Source of the DNA: Vesta saturnalis
Taxonomy: Eukaryota; Arthropoda; Insecta; Coleoptera; Lampyridae
Direction: 5' to 3'
DNA: 64,000 nt
NCBI GenBank assembly: GCA_036346205.1
Contig: JARFJB010002198.1
Location: 3,348,501-3,412,500 of the forward strand
Part shown: positions 24,621 to 36,515 of the stretch, in pieces
Layout of the letters: every line of letters begins with the position of its first letter
How positions within the stretch are numbered: position 1 is the stretch's first letter
Notes under the pieces: model-generated
Databases searched by the model: none
What the model was told of the DNA's origin: nothing
Seen by the model: the letters and a program-made list of their open reading frames with translations, nothing else
Position numbers and translations under genes: made by a program

Positions 24621-26514
24621 TTCATTTAATGTTTCCCACAGATTCTCCCTATCCATCCTGACATATAACTTCTACAGATCTACAAACGCGTAGTACAGGT
24701 TTCTATTTACACTTAAACACTTCTTGCAATCACTCCTGTTCCCTTCCTCTTATACAGTGGTACAATGACCGCGCTCTCCCAATCATTCGGCACTTTTCCA
24801 CACTTAAGGACATGCATTGAAAAATTCACACAATCTTCGTGTAAGAGTTGCACCTCCATACTTTAGCTTTTCTATCTGCGCCTGCTCCTTTACCATGTTT
24901 CAACCTTCCCATCGTTTTCTCTACCTCATTTGTCCCAATATCCTTCTCAGTTTCATTGACCATTCTATTTTTTACATTTCCTTACTCCAAAATTGTCCCA
25001 TACTATTTCGTTGCTCATATTCATCACTCCTGCAGCGTTCTGTTTTGGGCCACGTTTTGTATTTTGACCCATTTCCAGAAAAGTTTTTTGTTTCCCTCAA
25101 AATCATTCTGCATTTTCCCTCCTTCCACAGCAATCACTTCCTCTTTACTTAGTCGCACTGCCCCCTTCGCTTCTTAGTTTCTTAATCTGTACACCTCATA
25201 CAATCGCTTTTCCTCAGTCTCATTTTTTGCAGCAATCATTGCCATATACGCATCATTTTTCTTACATACTGCCTTTTTTACCGATTCATTCCACAAAGCA
25301 CATTTTTTCTGTCTACCTGCAGTCGCTCTTCCACAAATATTCGCACGGCACAATTGACAACACAGTTTTTCAAGCTTGTCCATGCACTTTCAACGTCAGT
25401 GTCTTTTATTTGTTCGCTTGACACTGTTTCATTCACACTCAACTCTTTACTCACAGCATCAGCGTATTTCATTCTTGCACCATTATCCACTAGTAAGTTT
25501 ACCCTAATTTTGGACGTTCGCGCTGCGTTTTCTTTCCTTCTCTAGACCCACGTTTTCCCTAAACATACTCTCTATACAACCAAAAAGTGGTCAGATCCAC
25601 ATTCCGATCCGCGCATTACTTTTGTGTCTTTCACCACGTTTCTAAGTCGTTTATCATACATTATCAAGTCAATCATACTTTTAGATTCACCTCTTTGCGA
25701 TGTGTACATATGCACAGTTTTATGTTTAAACCACGTATTGGATACAAACAGGCTTCTCTTCACACAGATGTTCACCAGGCGTTCACCATTCTCATTGACA
25801 CTTCGGTCTCCGAACTTTCCTAGAACGCGTTCAGTATGTTCTCTCTGTAGACCCACCCATACGTTCATATCTCCCATTATCATCACTCTTTCGTTTGGCT
25901 TACATACGTTCAACACGTTCTATACTTCATCCCAGAAGTTCTCACGCTCCTGGTCTCTTTCTCCATTCACCGGTGCATAGCATGCAATAAGAAAAACTCT
26001 TCGAAACTCCAGTTTCATTATAACCCCCACATTTCCCGGGGACATACCAATTCGTACTGTTTAACTCATCTTTTCGCTCTTTCACTTACGATCGCCCCAA
26101 CTTCTTTCGCTCCATGTACTTCAGTCCCAACTGCTGACCATAGTGATAGGCTGTCATCCTCCATCTCCACACAATCCTTTCCTTTGCGCTTTGTCTCCGA
26201 TACACACAGAATATCAAGCTGCCTCTCGTATATTACATTCGCAATTTCAAATTCTTTACCATGAATACCTCTAATATTTCACGTAACGACTTGCCATTCA
26301 GTCGGCACCAACGGGACCTGCCTGTTTCGACATTGACTGCCGCTTGTGGCCAGATCGATCCGAGGCAACTGTATTGTTCTCTTCAGTAATACCATAGCGG
26401 GCAGACCTGTTACTAGCCAAATTGCGTTACGGACGATGTAGCATTCCCTACAAACGGTGTCGTCCTACTTCCGGACAGTTACTTTTCTACTGCCCCGGCA
26501 CGTAAGGAAGTAAG

Positions 26515-26885
26515 AAGTATACATTGCTACAATTACCAAGAAGCAAAGTTAATACAACAGTTAGGAAAAACAACATTCTCAAATACTCTCTTCTCAAGTA
26601 CACCCTTGAAAACGGTACTAGAAGAAGCTCAAGAGAAGGAAAAATTAAGAGAATCAAACAAGCAAAATAAAGCGGTTGTTAAAAAAGAGGGAAGAACAGG
26701 CGAAAAGAGTGAAAATAAGAAAAACGTTAAAAAGCTGCCAAAGGTGTTTGCAGGTGTTTTGACGATGATTTATCCAAAAAGACAAAAAAAATGAAGAGAG
26801 GTCTGAAACTGGCTCATCGGACTCATCAATAGATTGGGAAGAGTCAGATGTTTGTCACGACGATGAGTTGAATAATGTATTTTGA
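26515..26885 (+). pseudogene. pogo-type transposase relic, 3' part
   Basis: Beyond the LINE the plus strand resumes with a lysine/glutamate-rich frame (TVLEEAQEKEKLRESNKQN, 26609-26793) followed, after a stop and shift, by GSSDSSIDWEESDVCHDDE. Charged and acidic tails of this kind are usual in the C-terminal part of pogo/jerky-like transposases. Assignment rests on position across the LINE insertion and composition, not on a catalytic motif. Confidence 0.55.
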
Positions 26886-27556
26886 AACTGGCAGAGCCAA
26901 GGAGCTATGGTACAGGAACTACATTTGCGATTTTTGTTTATGTCAGAAGTAAAATTTTTAATTAAAAGTGTTCTTTTCCAAATAGAATTACATTGCGAAC
27001 GGATGTGCATCACTATCCGCAATGGTGGAAAACGGTGCGCGTTTTATATGTCTACTTTATTTACCATTTATACTTCAACCTTTTTAAATCTTTAATTCAT
27101 ACAGTTTTGATAAAATGTCTAGTGGATGCGTTAGTGGCATTAAACTGGCGCTACCTATAAAATGCTTGTGACAAATAGGTGTGCACCATTGCCTCACTTT
27201 CCCTTACTTTAAAGCACTGCTTTTTAATGATAATTCAGCTTAAATGTTTTGTTTAACACGTTGACGGACATCTCCTCATTACGAAAGTGGTTGACTAATA
27301 CAGTACTTTTTGTTTGAGATGGTATCAAAACGCTGATCCGCGTTCCTTCACATTATAAAAATACCTGCTAATCTCAATTTGACAGAACGTTGATCAGCGT
27401 TAGACATCATCCAGTGTTATTTCTCGGTTTTTGATGAATATGGGTAATTGTTTTAATAAAACGAAGAACTGGTGTTAGAAAGTAAAACTTATTATTTTAA
27501 ATCTAATAATACTTGCAATACATAGATAGCTAATAAATTTTTGTTTAAAAACTAAT

Positions 27557-29502
27557 TTATTCTGCTTTGCATTTGTGCCATTGTTCAAAACATTCCGGAC
27601 ACAACGGCGATTTATTCAAGCGTCCTCTGCATCTATAGACTGTTTCTTTACGCAAACCGTTTCTTGTACACATTGTGCATTTCAAAAACACTTTTTTCTT
27701 GTTGAATTTGGCCGATGGATCACCCAGATTTTTCTCAGGCCAGTGGCCTTCTAATGAAGTTTGACTTGTAGAGACTTCTGGCTCGTACAAGACGTTTTCC
27801 TGCCTTCTAATGTCATGTTTATGACGTCGAATTAAATGTTTCCTTTCAATAGCATCCGGAAGTTTTAGGAAAGATTTTATAAGGCAGTCACGAAAATCTA
27901 GAAATCTGCAGGAATTTGAATTATTTTTGCAATATTTTTGTAGAGATAAAAGGCATTCCAGCATGTGGAATATCACTTTTTTATACCACCTAATGGTTTT
28001 CCTTGGTGTCGAATAGGTTGACGTCATCTGATCACATCTGTAGGTGCCCGACATGTGACGATTATGAACGACAATTTCTTTAGGTTTTATCATCTCTTTG
28101 CCATATCTGTTTTTCGTTGGCAACAATTGAGGATGATTTCTAGTCGTTATGACTAAAACGTCGCGTTTATCGCGCCATTTTGAAACATAAACCTGTTTTC
28201 TGCGAACCCAAATATAATCAATCTCCATTTTTAATTTTTTTCTTTACCAATTCGCGCGGATTGCCTTTACGGTTGGACCTTAGAGTTACATTGGTATGAG
28301 TCCTTAAAGCAAGCAGTTCTTCGGAAAGCCGATAGCTATTGTAAAAATTGTCCATGAATAATTCATGTCCTTTCATAAGGTACGGTTTCATTAACCTTAG
28401 GACGAGAGACTCTAATTTCGTGGAATCCTGGTCTTCATTTTCTATTATGCCACTATACATTTCGGTATTTAGAAGATAACCATCTGAAGTTGTCAATTCA
28501 TAAAATTTAATGCCATACTTGGCTTTTTTGTTTTAGGATACACCCTAAAAGCAAGCCTGCCACGATGGTGTAATAATAACTCGTCCAGAGAAAGCTCCTT
28601 AGTGGGACTATAAACAGATAGAAATTGGGCAATCAACATATCCAGAAATGGTTGAACTTTTTCTTTCTTCTTTGAAAAATAGTATATAAAACTTGCAATA
28701 TGTGTTCAAACCTCCTCCCCGACATGACGTAACTAAATATGGGGTGAAAGTACAAGATGTCAGCGCAAGAAAAGAAGCGCCGCATATTTGAAATGATAAT
28801 TTGCCTTTGTAGCAGACATAAAGCAGAAAACTTTCTCATTTCGTCAGAAGTAACAGTTCGAAAGTGGGTATCTCTAGAGTTTTTAGTCTTAGGCCTGCTT
28901 GTTGTGGTTAAAGCTGTTCCATAGTTATTTGTACAATTCACTACAAAATGCATTATGTTTTCTGGAAATAAATATTCGAAAACATCTTGTGGCCTAGCGC
29001 TGGAGTTTATGTCTACCTTTAAACGGTTTGTGGATTCATCAAAATTAAACTCTGGTGTATCTGTAATTGTATCTTCCCACTCTACATCGCCTTGTTCTGT
29101 ACGATTTTGATCTAAGGTTTGTAGCGCGATGTTTTCACTACAGCCTTCCTGATGCTCTAAAGTTTGTTGCAAGATATCTGCAGCTAAGCCTTGATACTCT
29201 GAAGCTTGTTGCGGCTCTTTCTGATATTCTGATGTGCCTTCTCCAACATTTTGCAAAGTGTCCTTGGTTTGTGCAGTACCTGTACCTTGAGCTAAAGTGC
29301 CCCGCTGCATTAGTTCAGTCTTGTATTTTTTGATAGCTCTTAGAGCTGCTGATGTTAGTTCCTCTGCATCAGACTTTTCGCTTTCGTCCGACTGTACGGT
29401 AGAAGAGTTGCATGGTACGTAATTTTCGTCTGATCCATATTCTCCAGTCGAATCGGCATAAGGATCTCCCTCGTCTTCATTTGACGATATTTCCACATAC
29501 AA
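27557..29502 (-). pseudogene. piggyBac transposase relic 2, near full length
   Basis: Acidic N-terminus (SSNEDEGDPYADSTGEYGSDE), then the DDE_Tnp_1_7 core: FDESTNRLKVDINSS, MRRFFSCADILYFHPIFSY, ELSLDELLLHHRGRLAF with the first catalytic aspartate (about 28580), LFMDNFYNSYRLSEELLAL with the second (about 28350), SKWRDKRDVLVITT (about 28150), and MSGTYRCDQM (about 28035) near the third. It ends with a cysteine-rich finger CTMCTRNG...YRCRGR...CPECFEQWHKC, the family's C-terminal zinc-binding tail. Frameshifts at about 28650, 28530 and 28225 split it into three open pieces. A VVDYN-type aspartate in the family appears as histidine (VVHNRHMSG). The element is otherwise recent-looking. Confidence 0.88.
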
Positions 29503-29959
29503 AATACGTAACCGCTTCTGCTCTCTTTTATAAAGATTTTGTCATCTTCTTCCATCTTTGTTAAAAATATATTCCAATAAAGCCATATTGCAATGAAAAT
29601 TTTATTGAACAGCTTTATTATATAATAATAAATTATTATTTACTTACGATTTTACCAAAAAAGTCTCACAATAAATTTAAAACACGTGCTTTACTAAGTA
29701 TGACCCGCGAAACGGACAGCTTCGCAGTTGCAGTGTAACTGACGACGCTGCACAACGTTGTGTACCATGTTTGTATTTAAAATATTAACTAATGGTACTG
29801 AAAGTGGGGATAGGTCTAAATTGCAGTATGTGACACTTGGGCAACTATGGTTCTCTGTAAAGTGACAGTAGGACTTAAATTATAGTAAACATTCATGAAA
29901 ATAGCGACGCTGCTTCGCGTTCAGTCACTTTGGATTTTATCGAGGACGCTTATAGACGT

Positions 29960-30305
29960 TGTGCCGTATTGTCCATTTGCTGAGCATAGTTCTTTATGTC
30001 ACTCATTTACCAGAGAATCGCCCAATTGGAGGTTGTTGGTAATGGTCTAGTGATGGTAAAAAACTTGGGTGTCAGTCTCAGAGAGTAGCCATTTTGGAGA
30101 ACCGACGCCATCTTTAATTTCAGTATCTCAATATATAGCGAATTTTGAAAATGCATCAGGTAGACATGTAAGGTGTTATTTTATATGTTTTTGAGGATAC
30201 TGAAGACGTTACGCATGGAAAGTGGTTACCAGTGGCGTAATCAGCACCAGAAATTAGGGGGAGCAGCGGATCTATGAAAAATGTGGGTTTATTATTTATA
30301 TGCAA
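29960..30305 (+). repeat. Inverted repeat arm within piggyBac (left)
   Basis: Contains CCAATTGGAGGTTGTTGG, AAAAACTTGGGTGTCAG, GCCATTTTGGAGAACCGAC and GGGGAGCAGCGGATCTATGA. The reverse complement occurs at 33480-33835, with a more diverged copy at 33080-33350. It brackets the Harbinger-containing insert. Confidence 0.8.
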
Positions 30306-30964
30306 AGAAGGGGCTTTAATAATACTTTTCATTGCGTTGAAATAATACGTGCGTACTTAAAAAACCCTTATTATTATTAATTTAAATTGGAAGCGATTCC
30401 CTTTAAAAACATCAGCGTCGTACAGTTTTTCATTCTAATATTTAGATCACAGTTTACTTTTTTGTGGTGGTTGAATGCTCTCTTACAAATTTTATATTAC
30501 ATACCTCTAATATCTTAATGATTTCGGATATTCTGCAGATAGAGTTAATATTTAAAAATATCAATGTTTATTCTTGCAAGGGAAACAATTATTGTGTGTG
30601 AGTAATAAATGAAGGTAGCTTACTAATAGTATGCTGATACAATCGCTACATTAATGACATCACAACTAACAATAGTTTTAATAACAATATTTATTGTTGT
30701 ATAAAACACAAGTAAATAAAAAAAATGACAAAGGAATTAATTTCCGACTTTTTAAACACGCCAGCAATTTGAGCTGCAAGTCCTAAGCCTTGGTAAAGTG
30801 TGAAGGAAAAGTTCGTTTATATAATAGTATGTCATTAGATACATAACCTGCACGTACCTCATAGCATTATGATACATTTTCGGTTAATATTCCTTTCGGT
30901 AAACTGTGCTTAGGTAAAAATGTTTTTCGGTCAATTGTAATTCGACCAATTGTTGTTTCGGTAA

Positions 30965-31072
30965 ATTGTCTTTCGGTAAACTGTTTTCGGTAAACTGTTT
31001 TCGGTAAACTGTTTTCGGTAAACTGTTTTCGGTAAACCGTTTTCGGTAAACTGTTTTCGGTAAACTTTCCTA
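30965..31072. repeat. 14 bp minisatellite
   Basis: About seven units of TTTTCGGTAAACTG, the first ones imperfect. Located directly upstream of the surviving Harbinger transposase segment, and so possibly replacing its 5' part. The minus strand stays open as a KTVYRKQFTENSLP repeat, which I regard as an artefact. Confidence 0.9.
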
Positions 31073-31175
31073 GATCCATAAGAATACAATCACCAGGTTT
31101 GTAGCATATTTGTTTACGCAATAAGTTTTTATTACATGCATATCTATAGGAAATCAAGATGGGGAAATATACCGA

Positions 31176-31685
31176 AACAGGAAGAGTTATTTCTCATTAA
31201 ATGTGCAAACCGTATCAGATACGAAACTAAGAATTCGAAATATAGTAGCTAGGTGGCCAGGGTCAGTGCATGACCAAACAATATTTATTAACAGCTCAAT
31301 CAAACTGCAATTTTAAAATGGTGTTTTTGGCCAGTTTCTACTCATTGGTGACAGTGGTTATGCCATACGCCCATACTTAGTGACTCCGTTGCAGCATACA
31401 CAGAATGCAGCAGAAAATTTATACAAGGAAGCGTTGGTACGTACAAGAAACACTGTCGAACGTCAATATGGAGTTTGGAAACGAACGTTTCCAATCTTAT
31501 CATTAGGCATGAGAGTACCAGTTGCTAAAGTCATGGGTGTGATAGCAACGGCAATACTGCATAATACGGCTATCGAGATGAATGACAATTTACCCTATCA
31601 TAATGAAGACGATGATGTGCATGAGAATAATATTATAGAAGATATGGCCAATTATAATAATGTAAACCATGCTGGAAATATGTAA
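31176..31685 (+). pseudogene. Harbinger transposase relic (C-terminal half)
   Basis: DDE_Tnp_4/HARBI1-type nuclease. Visible: YFSLNVQTVSDTKLRIRN, VARWPGSVHDQTIF, then (after a stop at about 31315) LLIGDSGYAIRPYLVTPL with the second catalytic aspartate in GDSGY, and RTRNTVERQYGVWKRTFPIL with the catalytic glutamate, followed by an acidic tail ending at 31685. The first aspartate region and N-terminus are missing, where the minisatellite now lies. The convergent Myb/SANT-like gene immediately downstream is the usual second gene of Harbinger elements, so both belong to one element. Confidence 0.85.
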
Positions 31686-31811
31686 CGGCAAATACTAAGT
31701 AATAATGATTTCGCTCAATTATAATAAGTACAATGTTATTTTATTACCTAATACTTAATTATTATTAACATTTTAGCATAGAATTAATTAAAAGTACCTA
31801 TAAAATTACAA

Positions 31812-32706
31812 TTGTTTTCTTTTTAATTCCATCTCAAGTTTTATTAGCTCTATTCTTGCTCGATGGTACTCTTCATCCATAACTTTCTATCTTTTCTTTC
31901 CTCCTCAAGTGCAGTACTTTTCAGTAAGATATATTTTTCTTTGAGATTTACAACTGTATTTTGTTCGTTTGCCATCAGCTTCTTGCTTTTTCTTTTTAAT
32001 GTTTTAGGAGTCTAGGACCATCGTTCTTTGCCTAAACGTATCGGTTGTACCTGCGGTGCAGCTGTTGGTGTCCCTACCTGTTTACTTTCGTTATTCGTCT
32101 CTGTAGTAATATATTGTTGTTCTCGTTCTGAAATCGTGCTAACGATCTCGTCATTTTTATAAACTACATCCATAGCATTAAATTCATCGCCTGTAAATTC
32201 TAATAAAATATCATTAAGTCTAGGTGATTTTGAATCGACGATTTCTGTTGCATCATCATCGTAATTGTTGTCTAAACCAGTAACAGTTTTTTTGTTTAAA
32301 ATCTCTATAACAATGTCATTAATGGCACTTTTTATAACATTTATTAATGGAGGTCCACCTCCAGTACCTCTATGTGCTGCCCTGCAATTGGCAGCATACT
32401 TTCTGCTACCTGTTTTTAAATTATCGTATTTCGATTTTAATTGAAGTAAACTTCTGGTTCGGTTGAAACTGTTGTACTTCGTTAATACTTCATTCCAAGC
32501 ATATTCCTAAAATAGGTAATGAGTTGTTGTATATTCATGAATATAGTATTATAGTAAAAGTTTAAACTGATTACCTTCTCTTTAATGCTAATCGAGTTTG
32601 TTGTTTTGCACTCTAAAATGTGTTTGACTTTTTGAATTTCCTGCACTAAATGTAGCTCCTCTTCTAATGTAAAATTCATAGAACGATTTCGCTTTTCGTT
32701 ATTCAT
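31812..32706 (-). pseudogene. Myb/SANT-like DNA-binding protein of Harbinger element
   Basis: Accessory DNA-binding protein typical of Harbinger transposons. Exon 1 (32706 to about 32578) begins MNNEKRNRSMNFTLEEE and ends at a canonical donor (AAGGTAATC); the intron is about 68 bp to TTTTAG. Exon 2 continues EYAWNEVLTKYNSF, LLQLKSKYDNLK and RGTGGGPP (the Myb_DNA-bind_5 pattern), then an acidic middle and a C-terminal coiled-coil-like segment (ARIELIKLEMELKRKQ). One in-frame TAG near 32012 and a frameshift near 31865 break it. In autonomous elements such a protein helps transposase import and TIR binding; that role is family knowledge. Confidence 0.8.
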
Positions 32707-33079
32707 TTTAATACGCTACAATAAATTACTTAAAAACTTCCTGTGATGTAAACAACCAATATAAACAACCCAGCTAACTTAAAATATAACCTCAATCTCC
32801 ATGTTCACTGTTGCCAACACTTGTTTTTTCATTTTTTACTACTTTAACAAAAGTTACTCACAAAAGGTATTATAAGACCGGCATACTTTAAATAATCCTT
32901 AAAGTCACTTTAAAGATAAAGTCTGCTTTTACTAAAGGTGCGTTAACCTACACATTATAAAACTGGGCGCTAGTGATGTCATTGATTTAGTCATTTTATG
33001 TTACTTCGTGTTTTATGAAACAATGTATATCTGAATAGTACAGAAATAAAAGATGTTGATTTGTATCTGTCTTACTAAA

Positions 33080-33835
33080 TAAACTAGTAACCACTTTTCA
33101 GTATTTATTCCATCGGGAACGTGTTCAGCACCCTAAAAAACATATAAAATGACACCTCACATGCCTATGCTGTGAATTTTCAATTCGCATCAAAGATGCC
33201 GTCCATTTTCCAAAATGGCCACTCGCACAGACTATCACCCAAGTTTTTTTCAGTCACTACACTATTACCAACAATATCCAAATGGGTGAATCTTTGGTAA
33301 ATGAATGACATACAGAAGTATGCTCAGGTAATGGACTATGTATTGCTTATAGCCTGCATTGCTTGTATACATATATTGCATGACATGAGCTAAACAATTT
33401 TTTCAGCGCATATAACACATTCTAAGATGTATAAGTTGTGTAAAGTCAAGTTCAGGTCAATATGCAACAAGAATACCCTATTTGTAAGTCCCAGCACAAA
33501 TAAACCCACATTTTTCATAGATCCGCTGCTCCCCTTAATTTCTGGTGCTGATTACTCCACTGGTAACCACTTTCCAGTGTTTATACTATGCGTAACGTCT
33601 TCAGCACCCTCAAAAACATATAAAATAACACCGTACATGCCTACCTGATGCATTTTCAAAATTCACTACATATTGAGATACTGAAATTAAAGATGGCGTC
33701 GGTTCTCCAAAATGGCCACTCTCTGAGACTGACACCCAAGTTTTTTACCATCACTAGACCATTACCAACAACCTCCAATTGGGTGATTATCTGGTGAATG
33801 AGTGACATACAGAAGTATGCTCAGCTGTTGTATTA
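33080..33835 (-). repeat. Two inverted repeat copies (right side)
   Basis: Two tandem, diverged copies (33080-33350 and 33480-33835) of the 29960-30305 sequence in opposite orientation. Shared words include AATGGCCACTC, ACCCAAGTTTTTT and GAATGAGTGACATACAGAAG. The outer one runs up to the piggyBac right terminus. Confidence 0.75.
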
Positions 33836-33891
33836 GTATTGCAACTTTCACAAATGGCGCTGCACAGCGTTACTGTCCGTCAACGTGTTAA

Positions 33892-36513
33892 AAAAGTGTT
33901 TCATGTGATAATACATAAGCCCTAAAAATTAAATTAATTGATTAAAATATACCATGTGCCCCGCATATGGTTGTTTTATGAATAGGGGAGACAAGCGTCG
34001 TTTCATTAAAAATGGGCGAAATTTTGTTGCTAAAGGAGATTGGGTATATTGCATTGTATTATATGTTGAAATAAGTTACACGTAACGCAAGTGACACCCA
34101 TAACAAGCATAACAAAGTCATGTGCTCAACACATTAATGTCTTTTATTAAAAAATACTTAAAGTATTTTCAATCAATATACTAATCCGACGCTGGCGTTA
34201 AGCAGAATTCGAGTAATTATTTTATATTAAAATTCTTGATGCCAACCATTAAAATTGCAGCCAAGAAACATTTTAATAACCATTGAATCTTTAGCTTTTT
34301 GCATTCACTAAATTTTTAAAGCAACAATAAATCATTATTCCAAAGTGTTTGCCAGTCACGAAGTTCTAAAGTACAGGTTGTATTTTTGTTAGAGCTTAGG
34401 TAATTTGTTTTCAACCTTAAAAAATAAATTATAAACTTACCTTTTTTATATGTTGTAACTATTATTACAAATGTTTACCTTTCGATTACGAAAATACTTT
34501 CTGGAAATTTCTGATAAACTCGATTAAATCCCGCTTATTTTGGTTAATTAAAATATTCAATTTTTTTTGGATATTTGGTTTCAATTAATAGTTTACCTAT
34601 CGATAAATATGAGCAAGTAAAATACGTTAATCTCTATATTTTATTGCAGCTATTAGTTTTTAATTACTAGGCAGACATGGTATTAAGTCAGTAAATCCTT
34701 TGTATAAACTTAATTTGTATCTTTAATGTTAATCAACATTCTGTTTATGATAATCTTGACGTTAAAACCACCATGTCCATTACGTGTCTAATCCAGTAAC
34801 AATCTCACAATTCTGTCATCTGCAGTCGAACACAAAATTTTCAATCTCCCTAAAGCTAATAACACTAAATCTCTGACCCCTATATATTTTTAACACATTG
34901 TATGCAGACTACTCTTTTAATTTTAATTTAACAAGTTTTTGTGTCATTTTTTATAGGAATATTACGTTTATAATGATAGGAAAAAAAGTCGATGATGTGG
35001 ATATAACTAATTTGCATTTTCGTGCTCCAGTTATAAACTCTTTGTTTTAATTATATGTCAGTAGAACTCGGGAAACCGGCATTACGATCTACCTTTAAAT
35101 ATCCCCACGCCTTGAATAAAATTATACTAAACAATAAAAAGGCAGGCAATCTTTAAACTACTATACATCTTCAAGGCAACTTGGTCGACTACCTCCTAAT
35201 TCAACTAACTGTTTCTAATTATACATCTTAAAACCAATTTAATTTTTATACCACAATTTCGCATTTAAAAAAATTACAGGTTTCTTCAAAATAAAAAAGT
35301 TACTGACCAACTCAAAAATTAATAACTCGATATGTTGCGTTGCGATGTGGAAGTAACGCTTTGAAATATGGTTTTAAATAGGGTTGTAGGATATTCGAAC
35401 CCTAGATCTAAGGGCCTTCCTTGCCTTGATTGATCCACTGATACCGGATAGGATATTTCAACCCGTAGTCGCCCACTTCCTCTTTCCGGAGGATGTTTAC
35501 CTTATCATATCGCACCCTTCTCCCTAGTCCGGTTTTTATACTTATCAAAAGATATTGGGTTACTTTTCACCGATAAGTTAATATTATTGTTGATTAAACC
35601 TTTTTTAGATAGATATAGGCAAAGTAAACTAAGTTTCAGATGCGTGTGATATCAAATTTATACATTTCTTTGTTTGAGTTACGTTATTAATGTAGACAAT
35701 ATTCTCTTTGATTAATGTAAATTTTCATGAGCAGTCTAAATGCTTCCAAGGTATTTCACTCAAACTTTCTAAATGTGTAATTAATTAGCGTTTCATGCTA
35801 ATTTTAATTTGCCATTGTGTTTTTCAAATGCGCTTAATGTTGTTCTCTTGAGATATGAATATTTTGAGTTGCAAATATAGTTTACACAATACCAGAACAC
35901 TACCAAAGCTATAAATTAGACACATGGTAGATGAAGCGATTTAACAGTAGAGGTAAAATAGTTCACAAAGTTATAGTCATTGTGCTCCAACTGCTTTCAA
36001 TAGCAGTCTTGTGCTAATTTCTCATATAAGTACGCTTAAGCAAATATTATTTTTAGTTAACATAAAATTGTAATAAATTGGTTATATAAATAACATAATT
36101 GCGAATTTGAATAAATATTAAATGTATATGTGCAACATATGGTTAACTGTGTGCGTGTGTAATTTCAGAACGTCATAAATTACTAACGACAATTTCACGT
36201 AGCATAAATTAATTAATAAATTCGTGAATTTTACACAAAAAAATTTAACGCTTAATGCTTAACCTCCAAATTAAAGTTACTAATAAGAAAGTCCAACTTA
36301 TTTATATTGCACACTAATATTTATTATTACTTAATTAATATACTAAACTAAATAACAGGGTCAGTTAACATAGTACTAATTATATTGTGTTGTGCCAAAT
36401 TGCTCCAACACTCCTTTTGATTGCGCAAAACTAGGACCTGAAACGTGCAAAATTAACGCTACACTGAAAACTCCAAAAACGTGCTCTCAATTCGACATTA
36501 CTTATACTTATTG
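33892..36513. other. AT-rich stretch, nothing recognised
   Basis: About 2.6 kb without a supported gene, RNA or transposon motif. A slightly GC-richer patch near 35380-35540 contains CGGATAGGATAT and CCTAGATC but no frame or fold that I can interpret. It may be genuine host intergenic DNA between insertions. Confidence 0.5.
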
Positions 36514-36515
36514 TA

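Larger units (their letters stand above)
22790..26500 (-). pseudogene. LINE (non-LTR retrotransposon, RTE-like), broken
   Basis: Minus-strand LINE inserted in the pogo relic. Apurinic-type endonuclease domain at about 26290-25570: NIRGIHGKEFEIANVI, LDILCVSETK, GDMNVWVG, NTWFKHK and GSECGSDHFLVV give the SETK, GDxN and SDH catalytic motifs. Reverse transcriptase follows at about 24.8-23.4 kb: AVIVPLYKRKG, QGLRQGCVMSPWLFNV and the YADD box (23500-23511), then the thumb/connection part VNKTKIVVFNRKG, LVYLGRMFTADG and YGSETW. There are many stops and frameshifts. The 3' half is duplicated in tandem (next entries). Clade assignment to RTE-like is from motif style, and is moderate. Flanking target duplications were not resolved. 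Confidence 0.85.
27257..33887 (-). mobile_element. piggyBac element 2 with nested insertion
   Basis: Flanked by TTAA on both sides (27253-27256 and 33888-33891), the hallmark piggyBac target duplication. The ends are perfect inverted repeats CACGTTGACGGAC (27257-27269, complement at 33875-33887). The transposase relic lies at 27557-29502 on the minus strand. The element is unusually long because about 3.5 kb carrying a Harbinger relic and inverted repeats sits between the transposase and the right end. Confidence 0.85.

Noticed and set aside
30867..31157. Minus-strand KTVYRKQFTENSLP repeat protein
   Set aside because: Encoded by the 14 bp minisatellite, a length not a multiple of three; no start context or homologue recognised.
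33892..36513. Host gene or RNA gene in the AT-rich gap
   Set aside because: I looked for long frames, splice-linked exons and tRNA boxes on both strands and found nothing beyond background.
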